From Tepidamorphus sp. (GTDB taxonomy: Bacteria > Pseudomonadota > Alphaproteobacteria > Rhizobiales > Tepidamorphaceae): a stretch of DNA of 64,000 bases. The stretch lies in the NCBI GenBank assembly GCA_028280885.1, contig JANQKY010000021.1, forward strand, positions 1-64,000. Reading direction: 5' to 3'. The position numbers and the translations under genes were made by a program. The notes below the pieces were generated by a model, which did not search any database, was not told where the DNA came from, and worked only from the letters and a program-made list of their open reading frames with translations. Numbering within the stretch: the stretch's first letter is position 1; each line of letters opens with the position of its first letter. Positions 1 to 7,873 of this stretch are shown here, one piece after another.

Positions 1-13
1 GTCCCGTCCGTCC

Positions 14-45
14 GTACCCGGGCCGGTGGCCACCGGCCCGGGTAC
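14..45. repeat. perfect 32-bp palindrome
   Basis: Positions 14-29 (GTACCCGGGCCGGTGG) are the exact reverse complement of 30-45, with no loop. It lies about 250 bp before the FUSC gene. There is no T-run on either side, so it is not a classical intrinsic terminator. It could be a cruciform-forming site, a terminator hairpin of a gene left of the window, or a dimeric protein site. Confidence 0.75.
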
Positions 46-298
46 ACCGCTCAATCTCTCACAGAACGGTCAGAACAACATGCAAGGGAGCCGCGGCCGG
101 GCAAGGAATCCCGTGCGCAGTTACTTTCTCCGCCTCGGCGGTAGCGGACCCGCCCACCCGCACATGTCCCGCCGACCCAAAAGCCCTCTCCCGCCGCCCG
201 CACGCGCGACGTCCCATTTGCGTCAGGATATGCTAGGGATAGGCCAGTATCGATTGTCGGGACGGTCCGGCCGCGTGCCGGAGCGGTGTCGAGGGCGG

Positions 299-2632
299 AT
301 GGCGAGTTTACAGGCGCAACTGGATCGTTTGCGGTTCATCACCGCATTGCGATTTGTGGTCGTCTCGACGGTCATTCTCGTCGCGTCGGCCCTTGCCGGG
401 CTCTCGACCGGGATCATGTCGCTCGTTCCGCCGATCGTCCTGGTGCTGTTCCTCAAGGACGAATCCTTCACCGCCGGGATGATGATGGCGGCGGGCATCG
501 TCTATGGCGCCCTGGTCGTCTACCTGACCTCCTATTTCTGGTCGCACGTGCCGCCGGCCTTTCTCGCGATAATTCTCCTGCACCTGTTCGTCCTCGGCTA
601 CTGGATGGGACAGGCGATCCGCGGACGATGGCCCCATATGGCCTTTCCGCTGAGCGCCGAACTCGTTCTGCTGAGCGGCGTTTTCACTGAGATCACCGGC
701 GCGGCGGAGGCGATCGAGGTCACGACGGTCTGGCTCATCGAAGTTCCGGTCGGTGTCGTGCTGGGCTGGATCATCCTGATCGGTCTCTGGCCATCGCCGA
801 CGGCGAAGGATCTGAAGCGCCTCGTCAAGGCGGTCCGGCCCGATTGCGCCACCCTGCTGCGCGCCTCGATCACGCCCGTTTCCCAGGGTCACGCGGCGAC
901 CTTCGCGGCGAGCCGGCTCAGCCTGAAATTCTTCGGCGACACGGCGCGCCTGATCAACCAGAACGCCGCCAGGTTCAGGCGCCCCGATCATGACCCCGAT
1001 CATGACCCCGATCATGACCCCGATCATGACCCCGATCATGACCATCGCGTGATCATCGCCGAACTCGACGCCCTCACCGAAATCTACGCGAACATCCGCT
1101 ACATCCAGCGCGCCTTCGAAGACCTGCCGGGGCCGGGGCTCGACGCGGCGGTGCGCGCGGCCGCGGCGCGGATCATGGCGACCCTGGCGGATCGGCTCGA
1201 CGGACGCCCGGAGGGCGATCCGGGGCCCGGCCTGCAGGCGGACTACCGGCTGATCGAGCAGGCGGACCGCGCCTATATCGCCGCGGGAAGCGATCTGACC
1301 GCCCGCCGCCTGGCGGCCCGTCTTACGGGCTTTGCCGTCGCCGCCCGCTCACTGGAGCGTTATATCGCCCTGATCGATGCGCCCGACGATCTGGTGGAGG
1401 CGATGGCCCCGGCGGAGCCGACGGCCGGTCGGGCGCCCTTGCTGCAGGCCGACAGTCTGAAGGCCGCGACGAAGCTGGTCTTCGGCGTGCTGATCGGCCT
1501 GATCGTCTTCATGGTGACGAACCTGCCGGCGAGCGCCTATCTGGTCATCAGCATCCTAATCGTGCTCGTGCAGCCCAATATCGGCCGGGCGCATCTGCGC
1601 ATCCGGCTGTGGTTTCCGGGCGTCCTGATGGGGTCGCTGTGGGCGCTGGCCGGATTGTCCGTCCTGTCCGCCATGCCGCATTTCGGGATCTACCTGGTCT
1701 GGCTCCTGCCGGGCCTGATGCTTGCCGGCTATCTGGGCACGGGACCGGATCGGGTCGCCTATATGGGCATCCAGCTCGCCGCGGCGATGGCGACGATCCT
1801 CGGCATGGCGGTCTACCCGATCGGCAATGTCGTCTCGGCGGAGGACCGGGTGCTGGGCGCGGTCGTCGGCTTCATGATCGCGCTGCCGGTCTATCACCTG
1901 ATCTGGCCGAACCATCCCGCGACCATGCTGCGCCGATCCGTCGCCGGCAACCTGCGCGAATTGCAGCTGGCGCTGACGTCCCTGTGCCGGGCGGGTAGCG
2001 CGGCGCCGGGATCGTCGACCGAAAAGGACGCCGAACGCCACATCGCCGCCTTGAAGCTTCAGATCCAGGCTGATTTCGGCCTGCTCTATGACTACAGCTA
2101 CATGCTGACCAAGCGCGTCCGTCCCGCCTTCGACTATCATGCGATCGCCCGCGAAGCCGGCCTGATCTATATGCAGCTCTGGTGCCTGGAGCAGGTTCTG
2201 GCCCGCCGCCGCGACCCGGACGAGCGGCGCAGCCTCGTGGCGCCGATCCTTGCCGTGGAAGCGCCGCTGACGGCGATCTACCAGACGCTTGCGGCGAGCC
2301 TGGAAGACGGCGAACGGGCTCCGGCCGCCGATATTCAGGCCTGCGTGGACGCAGCGCAGGCGCAGCTCCAGTCCCTGTCGATGGCGTTGGCGCAAGGGGA
2401 TAGGGCCCAGATGGACAAAGCACCGGCGGACGAAGCGCCGGGGACCGCGATGGCGGCGGATACGCCCGGACCTGCGTTGCGAAACCGCATGGAAACGGAA
2501 TATGGCATGAACGCGGTCAGCCTGATGCTTTTCCACCTGGCGCGCCTTGGCGAGGCCACCCTGGCCGACGGTGCGGTGCAGCCGCTCAAGACCGCACAGC
2601 TTGTGCATCTCTACGAGGCAGCAGACCAATGA
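299..2632 (+). CDS. FUSC family efflux membrane protein (AaeB/fusaric-acid-resistance type)
   Basis: Inner-membrane protein of about 777 aa with the two-block FUSC architecture: a hydrophobic bundle at about residues 10-175, a soluble segment, a second bundle at about 387-540 and a long soluble C-terminus. The family is linked to efflux of aromatic acids and fusaric acid, working with a HlyD-like periplasmic adaptor, which is the next gene (ATGA overlap). I chose the ATG at 299 because translation from here starts directly with MASLQAQ and then a membrane segment; the reading frame stays open back to 26 but that part is low-complexity and Arg/Pro-rich. The soluble segment between the membrane blocks carries an Asp-His-Asp-Pro tandem repeat (see 982-1041). 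Family assignment is firm; substrate is unknown. Confidence 0.85.
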   Translation: MASLQAQLDRLRFITALRFVVVSTVILVASALAGLSTGIMSLVPPIVLVLFLKDESFTAGMMMAAGIVYGALVVYLTSYFWSHVPPAFLAIILLHLFVLGYWMGQAIRGRWPHMAFPLSAELVLLSGVFTEITGAAEAIEVTTVWLIEVPVGVVLGWIILIGLWPSPTAKDLKRLVKAVRPDCATLLRASITPVSQGHAATFAASRLSLKFFGDTARLINQNAARFRRPDHDPDHDPDHDPDHDPDHDHRVIIAELDALTEIYANIRYIQRAFEDLPGPGLDAAVRAAAARIMATLADRLDGRPEGDPGPGLQADYRLIEQADRAYIAAGSDLTARRLAARLTGFAVAARSLERYIALIDAPDDLVEAMAPAEPTAGRAPLLQADSLKAATKLVFGVLIGLIVFMVTNLPASAYLVISILIVLVQPNIGRAHLRIRLWFPGVLMGSLWALAGLSVLSAMPHFGIYLVWLLPGLMLAGYLGTGPDRVAYMGIQLAAAMATILGMAVYPIGNVVSAEDRVLGAVVGFMIALPVYHLIWPNHPATMLRRSVAGNLRELQLALTSLCRAGSAAPGSSTEKDAERHIAALKLQIQADFGLLYDYSYMLTKRVRPAFDYHAIAREAGLIYMQLWCLEQVLARRRDPDERRSLVAPILAVEAPLTAIYQTLAASLEDGERAPAADIQACVDAAQAQLQSLSMALAQGDRAQMDKAPADEAPGTAMAADTPGPALRNRMETEYGMNAVSLMLFHLARLGEATLADGAVQPLKTAQLVHLYEAADQ
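982..1041 (+). repeat. five tandem 12-bp units encoding Asp-His-Asp-Pro repeats
   Basis: The unit CCCCGATCATGA is repeated five times without mismatch inside the FUSC gene (about residues 228-248). Because the unit is a multiple of three, copy-number changes keep the frame. The encoded Asp/His-rich linker could bind divalent metals, which is inference. Confidence 0.95.
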
Positions 2633-3708
2633 GCCGGATACGCGACTGGACGACATCGGTACGGGCCTGGATGATCGGCCTGTTGGCCCTGGTCGTCTTC
2701 ATCATCGTCTATTATGTCGCGACCGATCGGATAACGCCGTTCACCACGGACGCCTATGTGCAGAGTTTCGTCGTTCAGGTCGCGCCGCGGGTCGAGGGCC
2801 AGGTCGTTTCCATCGCGGTCAGGCAGGGCGGTGCCGTCAAGAAGGGCGATCCGCTGTTCACCATCGATCCGCGGCCCTACCAGTACGCCGTCGACAGGCT
2901 GAAGGCGGAACTGGTCGAGGCGCAGACCGCCGTCAAGCAGCTCCAGACCCAGCTCGACGGCCAGAAGGATGTGGTCAGCCAGCGCGAGGCGAACGTCACT
3001 CTCGCCCAGGCGACCTTCGACCGGATCTCGACGCTGGCCAAGGACAATTTCGCCGCCCAGCAGAGCCTCGACAACGCCACCAACACGCTGAAGACCAACA
3101 CCGCCCTGTGGAGCGAGGCGAAGGCGTCGGTCGCCAACATCCAGGCCGAGCTCGATTCGATGGTCGACGGCGAGCACAGCCAGGTCGCCCAGGTCAAGGC
3201 GGAACTGGCGAGCGCCGAACTGAAGCTTTCCGAAACCACCGTCCACGCCTCCGTCGACGGCGTCATCGACAATCTGCAGCTCAGCGTCGGCACCTATATC
3301 GATGTCGGCACGGCGGTGATGACGCTGGTCGACACGTCGGACTGGTGGATCGTCGCGAATTATCCCGAAAACGCCCTGTCGGTCATCGAGCCGGGCCAGC
3401 CGGTCCGGCTCAGCTATCTGATGTATCCCGGCGCGATCGTCACCGGAAAGGTCGCGTCGATCGGCTGGGGCGTCAGCGCCGGCCAGGGCCAGGCGACCGG
3501 CCAACTGCCGGAAGTGGTCAACCCGGACGCCTGGATCACCCGCTCGCAGCGCTTCCAGGTGCGGATCACGCCGGACCGGATCGAGGGCCAGCCGCTGCGC
3601 GTCGGCGCCACCGTGCGCACCGTGGTGCTGACCGGCGACAATCCGCTGATGAACGGCCTTGCCCTGTTCTGGCTCTGGGTCGGCGCCCAGCTCGACTACA
3701 TCTACTGA
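2629..3708 (+). CDS. HlyD/EmrA-type periplasmic adaptor of the FUSC efflux system
   Basis: 359-aa membrane fusion protein: one N-terminal membrane anchor (about residues 10-30), a barrel-sandwich half after it, a long coiled-coil hairpin (about 90-190, rich in Gln/Ala/Glu), the second lipoyl half with the VHASVDGVI motif, then a beta-barrel domain. It begins with the ATG that overlaps the stop of the FUSC gene, so the two are translationally coupled and probably form one inner-membrane/periplasm pump. The order resembles AaeB-AaeA reversed. No outer membrane factor is next to it. Substrate unknown. Confidence 0.85.
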   Translation: MSRIRDWTTSVRAWMIGLLALVVFIIVYYVATDRITPFTTDAYVQSFVVQVAPRVEGQVVSIAVRQGGAVKKGDPLFTIDPRPYQYAVDRLKAELVEAQTAVKQLQTQLDGQKDVVSQREANVTLAQATFDRISTLAKDNFAAQQSLDNATNTLKTNTALWSEAKASVANIQAELDSMVDGEHSQVAQVKAELASAELKLSETTVHASVDGVIDNLQLSVGTYIDVGTAVMTLVDTSDWWIVANYPENALSVIEPGQPVRLSYLMYPGAIVTGKVASIGWGVSAGQGQATGQLPEVVNPDAWITRSQRFQVRITPDRIEGQPLRVGATVRTVVLTGDNPLMNGLALFWLWVGAQLDYIY

Positions 3709-3719
3709 GCCGCGAAGCG

Positions 3720-3735
3720 GCGGGGACTGCCCCGC
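3720..3735. terminator. weak GC hairpin between convergent genes
   Basis: GCGGGG (3720-3725), a four-base loop and CCCCGC (3730-3735) lie 12 bp after the adaptor stop, between two convergent genes. There is no T-tract, so this is only a possible terminator. Confidence 0.3.
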
Positions 3736-3771
3736 TCGCCCAACGCATCAGGCCGCCCCTCATGTTGGCCT

Positions 3772-4353
3772 TCAGGCTGCCCGGGCGCCGAGCGCCTCGG
3801 CCTGCCTGAGCCAGCCGTCCCGCTGGTCCGCCGTCGACTTGATCATCGACGCGAATTGCGTCCAGCGACTGGGCCTGATGCCGCAGAAATTCAGGATCTG
3901 CCGGTTGGCCTGCTTCTTCAGGCCGAACCCGTAGAGCCAGTTCAGATAGATCGACGGCGTATCGGATGTCAGCAGGATCCGCGCGCTGCGGCCCTTCAGC
4001 AGCTGTTCGGGCAGGTCCTTGCCCTTGATGTAGTTGAAGGCCTTGCCGGGCAGCAGCACCCGGTCGAACAGGCCCTTCAGCTTCGCCGGCATGCCGCCCC
4101 ACCACAACGGATGGGCGATCACCAGATGCTCGCACCAGACGAGATCGTCCCAGAAGGCCTGCAGATCGGGTTCGAGGGGCGGCGCCTTCTTGAAATCCGA
4201 AACATGGAAGTCGGGATCGAAGTCGAGCGCGCCCAGATCGCGGGTGCGGACCGCGTGCCCCGCCTTGATCGCGCCGTCGGCATAGCGGGCGGCCAGCGCG
4301 CCGCAATAGCTGTCGGTCTTGGGGTGTCCGTTGAGGACAAGGATCCTGGTCAT
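3772..4353 (-). CDS. NAD(P)H:quinone oxidoreductase, flavodoxin-like fold
   Basis: 193-aa cytoplasmic flavoprotein of the NQO/MdaB/KefF group. It opens with the FMN-loop strand MTRILVLNGHP and has the family motif HPLWWGGMPAKLKG followed by FDRV at about residues 100-117. Such enzymes reduce quinones by two electrons and often protect against electrophiles or quinone stress. It is divergent from the TetR regulator at 4453, and one palindrome lies just upstream of its start, so control by that repressor is likely. The FUSC pump ends convergently next to it; a shared role in aromatic or quinone detoxification is inference. Confidence 0.85.
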   Translation of the reverse strand: MTRILVLNGHPKTDSYCGALAARYADGAIKAGHAVRTRDLGALDFDPDFHVSDFKKAPPLEPDLQAFWDDLVWCEHLVIAHPLWWGGMPAKLKGLFDRVLLPGKAFNYIKGKDLPEQLLKGRSARILLTSDTPSIYLNWLYGFGLKKQANRQILNFCGIRPSRWTQFASMIKSTADQRDGWLRQAEALGARAA

Positions 4354-4370
4354 GTCGGCTCTCCTTTAAA

Positions 4371-4384
4371 TTGACCGTGGTCAT
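4371..4384. promoter_or_regulatory. TetR operator copy 1 (upstream of quinone reductase)
   Basis: TTGACCGTGGTCAT is a near-perfect dyad that matches the second palindrome at 4422-4435 except at two positions. Centres are 51 bp apart, about five helical turns. Position just upstream of the reductase start suggests repression of that gene. Confidence 0.75.
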
Positions 4385-4421
4385 TATTTGACAATCGCCA
4401 ATCGCCGCGTCAAGCTAATTT

Positions 4422-4435
4422 TTGACCATGGTCAA
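4422..4435. promoter_or_regulatory. TetR operator copy 2 (autoregulatory)
   Basis: TTGACCATGGTCAA is a perfect 14-bp palindrome 17 bp upstream of the TetR GTG start. Two near-identical dyads in a divergent TetR/target intergenic region is the usual arrangement for autoregulation plus target repression. Confidence 0.8.
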
Positions 4436-4452
4436 TATTTTTTGGAGGCAGG

Positions 4453-5070
4453 GTGAGCCGCAAACCGCAGCAGCGAACGATCCGCACGCGCGCCGGCATT
4501 CTGGACGCGGCGCGGACGCTGAGCGTGGAACTGGGGATCGAAACCGTCACCGCGGAAGCGGTCGCCGCCCGCGCCGGCGTCGCCAAGGGGACCGTGTTCG
4601 CCCATTTCGGCGACATGGACGGGCTGTTGTCCTACGTGCTGCTCGACCGGCTGCAGGCGCTTGCCACCCATGCCGAAAGTGGCTCGCAGCGAAGCGCCGC
4701 CTTCCCCGCCGATCCTGTTGGCCTGCTGCTTGAGCGGATGATGGCGTTGATTGCGGTGATTACGGAGAACCCGACGATCCTACGGCTGTTTCTCGACAAT
4801 ATCGGCGTCACAAAGCCCAATTGCGCGCCGGATTTCGTCGCGACGCTAGACGCGCTGGATGCCGATCTCGCCGCCTTCCTGGCGCTTTGGCAGGAAACGC
4901 CGGAGGCCGCGCCGCCATTGCGGCAGGACCGGACCCCGTCGGAACTGGTCGATGGCCTGATCGCCTTCATGATCCACGGCGCGATCCTCTTCACCAGTCA
5001 TCAGCTTGCCGATCGCGATCTGCTGCGGGCGCGCCTGCGGCGCCATGTCGAGGCGTTCGTGCTGGCCTGA
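4453..5070 (+). CDS. TetR/AcrR family transcriptional regulator
   Basis: 205-aa one-component repressor. Residues about 12-55 form the TetR helix-turn-helix, including the segment VAARAGVAKGTVFAHFGD; the rest is the ligand-binding/dimer domain. The start is GTG at 4453, preceded by GGAGG at 4444-4448. It is divergent from the quinone reductase and shares two operator-like palindromes with it, so it probably represses the reductase and itself until an unknown, perhaps quinone-like, ligand binds. Confidence 0.85.
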   Translation: MSRKPQQRTIRTRAGILDAARTLSVELGIETVTAEAVAARAGVAKGTVFAHFGDMDGLLSYVLLDRLQALATHAESGSQRSAAFPADPVGLLLERMMALIAVITENPTILRLFLDNIGVTKPNCAPDFVATLDALDADLAAFLALWQETPEAAPPLRQDRTPSELVDGLIAFMIHGAILFTSHQLADRDLLRARLRRHVEAFVLA

Positions 5071-5185
5071 AGAGTACAGGGTCGAGAGCGCCTGCCGCGC
5101 TCGCGAAGCAATCTTCTTATCGACACAACCATACTTGCCGGCACCCGGCTTCGGTGCCGAATGCCGGCGTAGCATGTCCGGCCGC

Positions 5186-5213
5186 CATCATCCGGCTTGC
5201 ATCATCCGGCTTG
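5186..5213. repeat. two adjacent 14-bp direct repeats
   Basis: CATCATCCGGCTTG occurs at 5186-5199 and again at 5200-5213. The second copy runs into the TTGACA box of the regulator promoter. Significance unknown. Confidence 0.8.
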
Positions 5214-5241
5214 ACAGGGAACCGTCGGGATGGATTATTCT
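5211..5241 (+). promoter_or_regulatory. putative promoter of the SorC regulator
   Basis: TTGACA at 5211-5216 is a perfect -35 box. Possible -10 hexamers are ATTATT (5234-5239, 17-bp spacer) or TATTCT (5236-5241, 19-bp spacer). Transcription would start only a few bases before the GTG at 5249, so the mRNA may be leaderless or nearly so. Confidence 0.5.
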
Positions 5242-5263
5242 GCATGGTGTGCAAAATATTCCA
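5231..5263. promoter_or_regulatory. inverted-repeat operator over the SorC start codon
   Basis: Left arm TGGATTATTCTGCA (5231-5244) and right arm TGCAAAATATTCCA (5250-5263) match as an inverted repeat in 12 of 14 positions around a 5-base spacer. The dyad covers the -10 region and the start codon, fitting autoregulation by the SorC protein. Confidence 0.7.
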
Positions 5264-6247
5264 AACCCCTCTCGCGAGCGCCCGGCCTCGGGCACCGAGA
5301 TCGACATCGAGGCAGGCCTCGCCGCGCGGGCGGCCTGGCTCTATTTCTCCGGCGGCCTGACCCAGGCGCAGATCGCCAAGCGGCTCGGCGTGCCCACCAC
5401 CAAGGCGCATCGCCTCGTCGCCCGGGCGACCCGCGAGGGGCTGGTGCGGGTCTTCGTCGACGCCTCGGTCAGCGAATGCAGCTTTCTCGAAGAGAAGCTC
5501 AGCGACCGCTACGGGCTGGAACTGTGCCGGGTTGCGCCGGATCTCGGCCAGGACGGGATGCCGCTGCGCGCACTGGGTCTGGCCGGCGCGAGCTTCTTGA
5601 GGCAGGCGATCGAGAGCAGGACGCACGAGGTGATCGGCATCGGCCACGGCCGCACGCTGGCGGCCACCGTCACCGAACTGCCGACGATGCGCCGGACGGA
5701 AGGGGTCATCGTCTCGCTGCTCGGCGGCCTGACCCGGAAATTCGCCGCCAACCCCTTCGACGTGATCCACCGCCTTGCCGAGAAGACCGGCGCGGACGCC
5801 TATTTCCTGCCCGTGCCGCTCTATGCCAACAGCGTTGCCGACCGCGACGTGCTGCTCGCCCAGCGCGGCGTCGACCGTGTCTTCGAGACCTGCCGGTCGG
5901 CAACGCTTCTGCTGGTCGGCATCGGCGAGGTCGACAGCGGCTCGCACTTGAGCGAGATCGGCACGGTGGCGCCCGACGAAATGCGCCAGCTGGCCGATCG
6001 CGGTGCTGTCGGCGAGGTGCTCGGCCATTATCTCGACGCGAACGGGACACCGATCAAATCCGACCTGTCGGACCGGGTGATGTCGCTGCCCATCGAGGCG
6101 ATGGCGGACCGCATGGCCGTCGGCATCGCCGGGGGGCCGGGCAAGGTCGACAGCATTCGCGCCGTCCTGAACGGCGGCCATCTGAAAGGCTTGATAACCG
6201 ACGAGGCGACGGCCCGCGGCCTCGTCGAGGACGGCGAGGCGGCCTGA
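5249..6247 (+). CDS. SorC/DeoR-like sugar-binding transcriptional regulator (EryD-like)
   Basis: About 332 aa from a GTG start. An N-terminal winged helix-turn-helix (LTQAQIAKRLGVPTTKAH) is followed by the SorC-type sugar-binding domain with GIGHGRTLAATV and VSLLGGLTRKFAANPFDV. This family senses phosphorylated sugars or polyols; EryD of the erythritol operon is a known member. It sits 74 bp upstream of a complete ABC transporter and catabolic operon on the same strand and is the obvious local regulator. The open frame reaches back to 5006 inside the TetR gene, but that part is not regulator-like. The start could also lie slightly downstream of 5249. Confidence 0.8.
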   Translation: MQNIPNPSRERPASGTEIDIEAGLAARAAWLYFSGGLTQAQIAKRLGVPTTKAHRLVARATREGLVRVFVDASVSECSFLEEKLSDRYGLELCRVAPDLGQDGMPLRALGLAGASFLRQAIESRTHEVIGIGHGRTLAATVTELPTMRRTEGVIVSLLGGLTRKFAANPFDVIHRLAEKTGADAYFLPVPLYANSVADRDVLLAQRGVDRVFETCRSATLLLVGIGEVDSGSHLSEIGTVAPDEMRQLADRGAVGEVLGHYLDANGTPIKSDLSDRVMSLPIEAMADRMAVGIAGGPGKVDSIRAVLNGGHLKGLITDEATARGLVEDGEAA

Positions 6248-6281
6248 CGGCCGGTTCCGCCGCGCACGATACGGTAAAGGG

Positions 6282-6295
6282 CTTAAACACTTAAG
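6282..6295. promoter_or_regulatory. small dyad upstream of the polyol ABC operon
   Basis: CTTAA, four bases, TTAAG at 6282-6295 lies between the regulator and the binding-protein gene, 27 bp before its start. It may be an operator or promoter-proximal element. It does not resemble the dyad at 5231-5263. Confidence 0.35.
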
Positions 6296-6321
6296 ACGAT
6301 GTCACAGGGAGGACATGAGCG

Positions 6322-7764
6322 ATGTATGACAAGGAAAAGGGCTTAATCGACGCCTATCGCAGGGGCAGCATGAGCCGTCGCAGCCTGCTGCGCGCGCTCG
6401 GCGCGCTCGGCATGACCACCGCGACGGCGAGCGTGCTCGTCAACGCGGCGGCGACCAGGGCGCTGGCGGCCGATTTCGACTGGAAGAAGCATTCCGGCAC
6501 CGGCATCAAGCTGTTGCTCAACAAGCATCCCTACACGGATGCGATGATCGCCAATCTCGACAATTTCAAGGAGATGTCGGGGATGGAGGTCGCTTACGAC
6601 GTCTTCCCCGAGGACGTCTATTTCGACAAGGTGACGGCGGCGCTGTCGTCGCGGTCGTCGGAATACGACGCCTTCATGACCGGCGCCTACATGACCTGGA
6701 CTTATGGCCCGGCCGGCTGGATCGAGGATCTCAACGAATGGATCTCCGACGACAGCAAGACCAACCCGAACTACAACTGGGAGGACATGCTGCCCGGCGT
6801 GCGCGCCTCGTGCGCGTGGAACGGCAAGCCCGGCGCGCCGCTGGGCACCGACGGTGCCAAGCAATGGTGCATCCCGTGGGGCTACGAGCAGAACAACCTC
6901 ACCTACAACACCGCGATGATGTCGAAGGCCGGCGTCGACGTGCCGCAGAACCTGGAGGAACTGGTCGAGGCGGCGGCTGCCGTGCAGGCCGGCAATGACG
7001 GCATCTACGGCATCGGCGTGCGCGGTTCGCGCTCCTGGGCGACGATCCATCCGGGCTTCCTGTCGGGCTATGCCAATTTCGGCCAGAAGGACCTGAACCT
7101 GTCCGACGACGGCAAGCTGTCGGCGGCGATGAACACGGACGTGTCGCGCGACTTCCACAACCACTGGGTCAAGATGATCCAGGAGTCGGGCGCCGCCGAC
7201 TGGTCGACCCATACCTGGTATCAGGTCGGCACGGATCTGGGCGCCGGCAAGTCGGCGATGATCTACGACGCCGACATCCTCGGCTACTTCATGAACGGCG
7301 GCGGCAACGCCATGGAAGGCGAACTGGCCTTCGCGCCGTTCGCCGCCAACCCGGCCGAGACGCTGCCGACGCCGAACATCTGGATCTGGTCGCTGGCGAT
7401 GTCGAGCTTCTCCAAGAACAAGGACGCCGCCTGGACCTTCCTGCAATGGGCCTCGGGCCCCGAGCACGGCCTGTTCGGCGCCGCCGAAATGGACTTCGTC
7501 AACCCGGTCCGCCAGTCGGTCTGGGACGATGCCGGCTTCCGCGAGCGGCTCGCCTCCAGCTATCCCGGCTATGTCGAGATGCACGACCTGTCGGCGCCCG
7601 GCGCCTCGATCAAGTTCACGCCGCAGCCGCTGTTCTTCGACCTGACCACCGACTGGGCGGCGATGCTGCAGAAGATGGTGGCCAAGGAAGTGCCGGTCGA
7701 CGAGGGCCTCGACCAGCTCGCCGACAATGTCAACAAGCAGCTCAAGGATGCCGGCCTCGGCTGA
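6322..7764 (+). CDS. Tat-exported extracellular solute-binding protein (family 1) of a sugar/polyol ABC importer
   Basis: 480-aa periplasmic binding protein. The signal has a twin-arginine motif (SRRSLLRA, about residues 17-24), a hydrophobic stretch and an Ala-x-Ala cut site before ADFDW near residue 49. The mature part is a family-1 (maltose/glycerol-type) fold with a typical aromatic content. A strong ribosome binding site (GGGAGGA, 6308-6314) decides the start at 6322. It is followed by two permeases and two ATPases, so it captures the substrate for this importer. The order binding protein, permease, permease, ATPase, ATPase recalls the rhizobial GlpV-P-Q-S-T glycerol and Mpt polyol systems. 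Exact ligand cannot be read from sequence. Confidence 0.85.
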   Translation: MYDKEKGLIDAYRRGSMSRRSLLRALGALGMTTATASVLVNAAATRALAADFDWKKHSGTGIKLLLNKHPYTDAMIANLDNFKEMSGMEVAYDVFPEDVYFDKVTAALSSRSSEYDAFMTGAYMTWTYGPAGWIEDLNEWISDDSKTNPNYNWEDMLPGVRASCAWNGKPGAPLGTDGAKQWCIPWGYEQNNLTYNTAMMSKAGVDVPQNLEELVEAAAAVQAGNDGIYGIGVRGSRSWATIHPGFLSGYANFGQKDLNLSDDGKLSAAMNTDVSRDFHNHWVKMIQESGAADWSTHTWYQVGTDLGAGKSAMIYDADILGYFMNGGGNAMEGELAFAPFAANPAETLPTPNIWIWSLAMSSFSKNKDAAWTFLQWASGPEHGLFGAAEMDFVNPVRQSVWDDAGFRERLASSYPGYVEMHDLSAPGASIKFTPQPLFFDLTTDWAAMLQKMVAKEVPVDEGLDQLADNVNKQLKDAGLG

Positions 7765-7785
7765 CCTGAAGGCTTGTTGTGAAGG

Positions 7786-7817
7786 GCGGCGCGGGATTGC
7801 TGGGGGGCCCGCGCCGC
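7786..7817 (+). promoter_or_regulatory. 10-bp GC hairpin between binding-protein and permease genes
   Basis: GCGGCGCGGG (7786-7795) pairs perfectly with CCCGCGCCGC (7808-7817) over a 12-base loop, in the 109-bp gap after the binding-protein stop. Such hairpins commonly protect the upstream mRNA from exonucleases so that the binding protein is made in excess over the permeases. No T-tract follows, so it is not a full terminator. Confidence 0.6.
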
Positions 7818-7873
7818 TCGCCTCTCCGACCACGCAATCGACCGGCGATCGCCGGACACGGTAATATGGCAAG

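Noticed and set aside
26..298. N-terminal extension of the FUSC frame
   Set aside because: Low-complexity Pro/Arg sequence and no ribosome binding site; homologous sequence begins at ATG 299.
982..1041. CRISPR-like array
   Set aside because: The 12-bp units are contiguous with no spacers and are in frame inside a gene.
2547..3809. 420-aa plus-strand frame overlapping the HlyD adaptor
   Set aside because: Out of frame with the clearly conserved adaptor; composition is low-complexity Arg/Gly.
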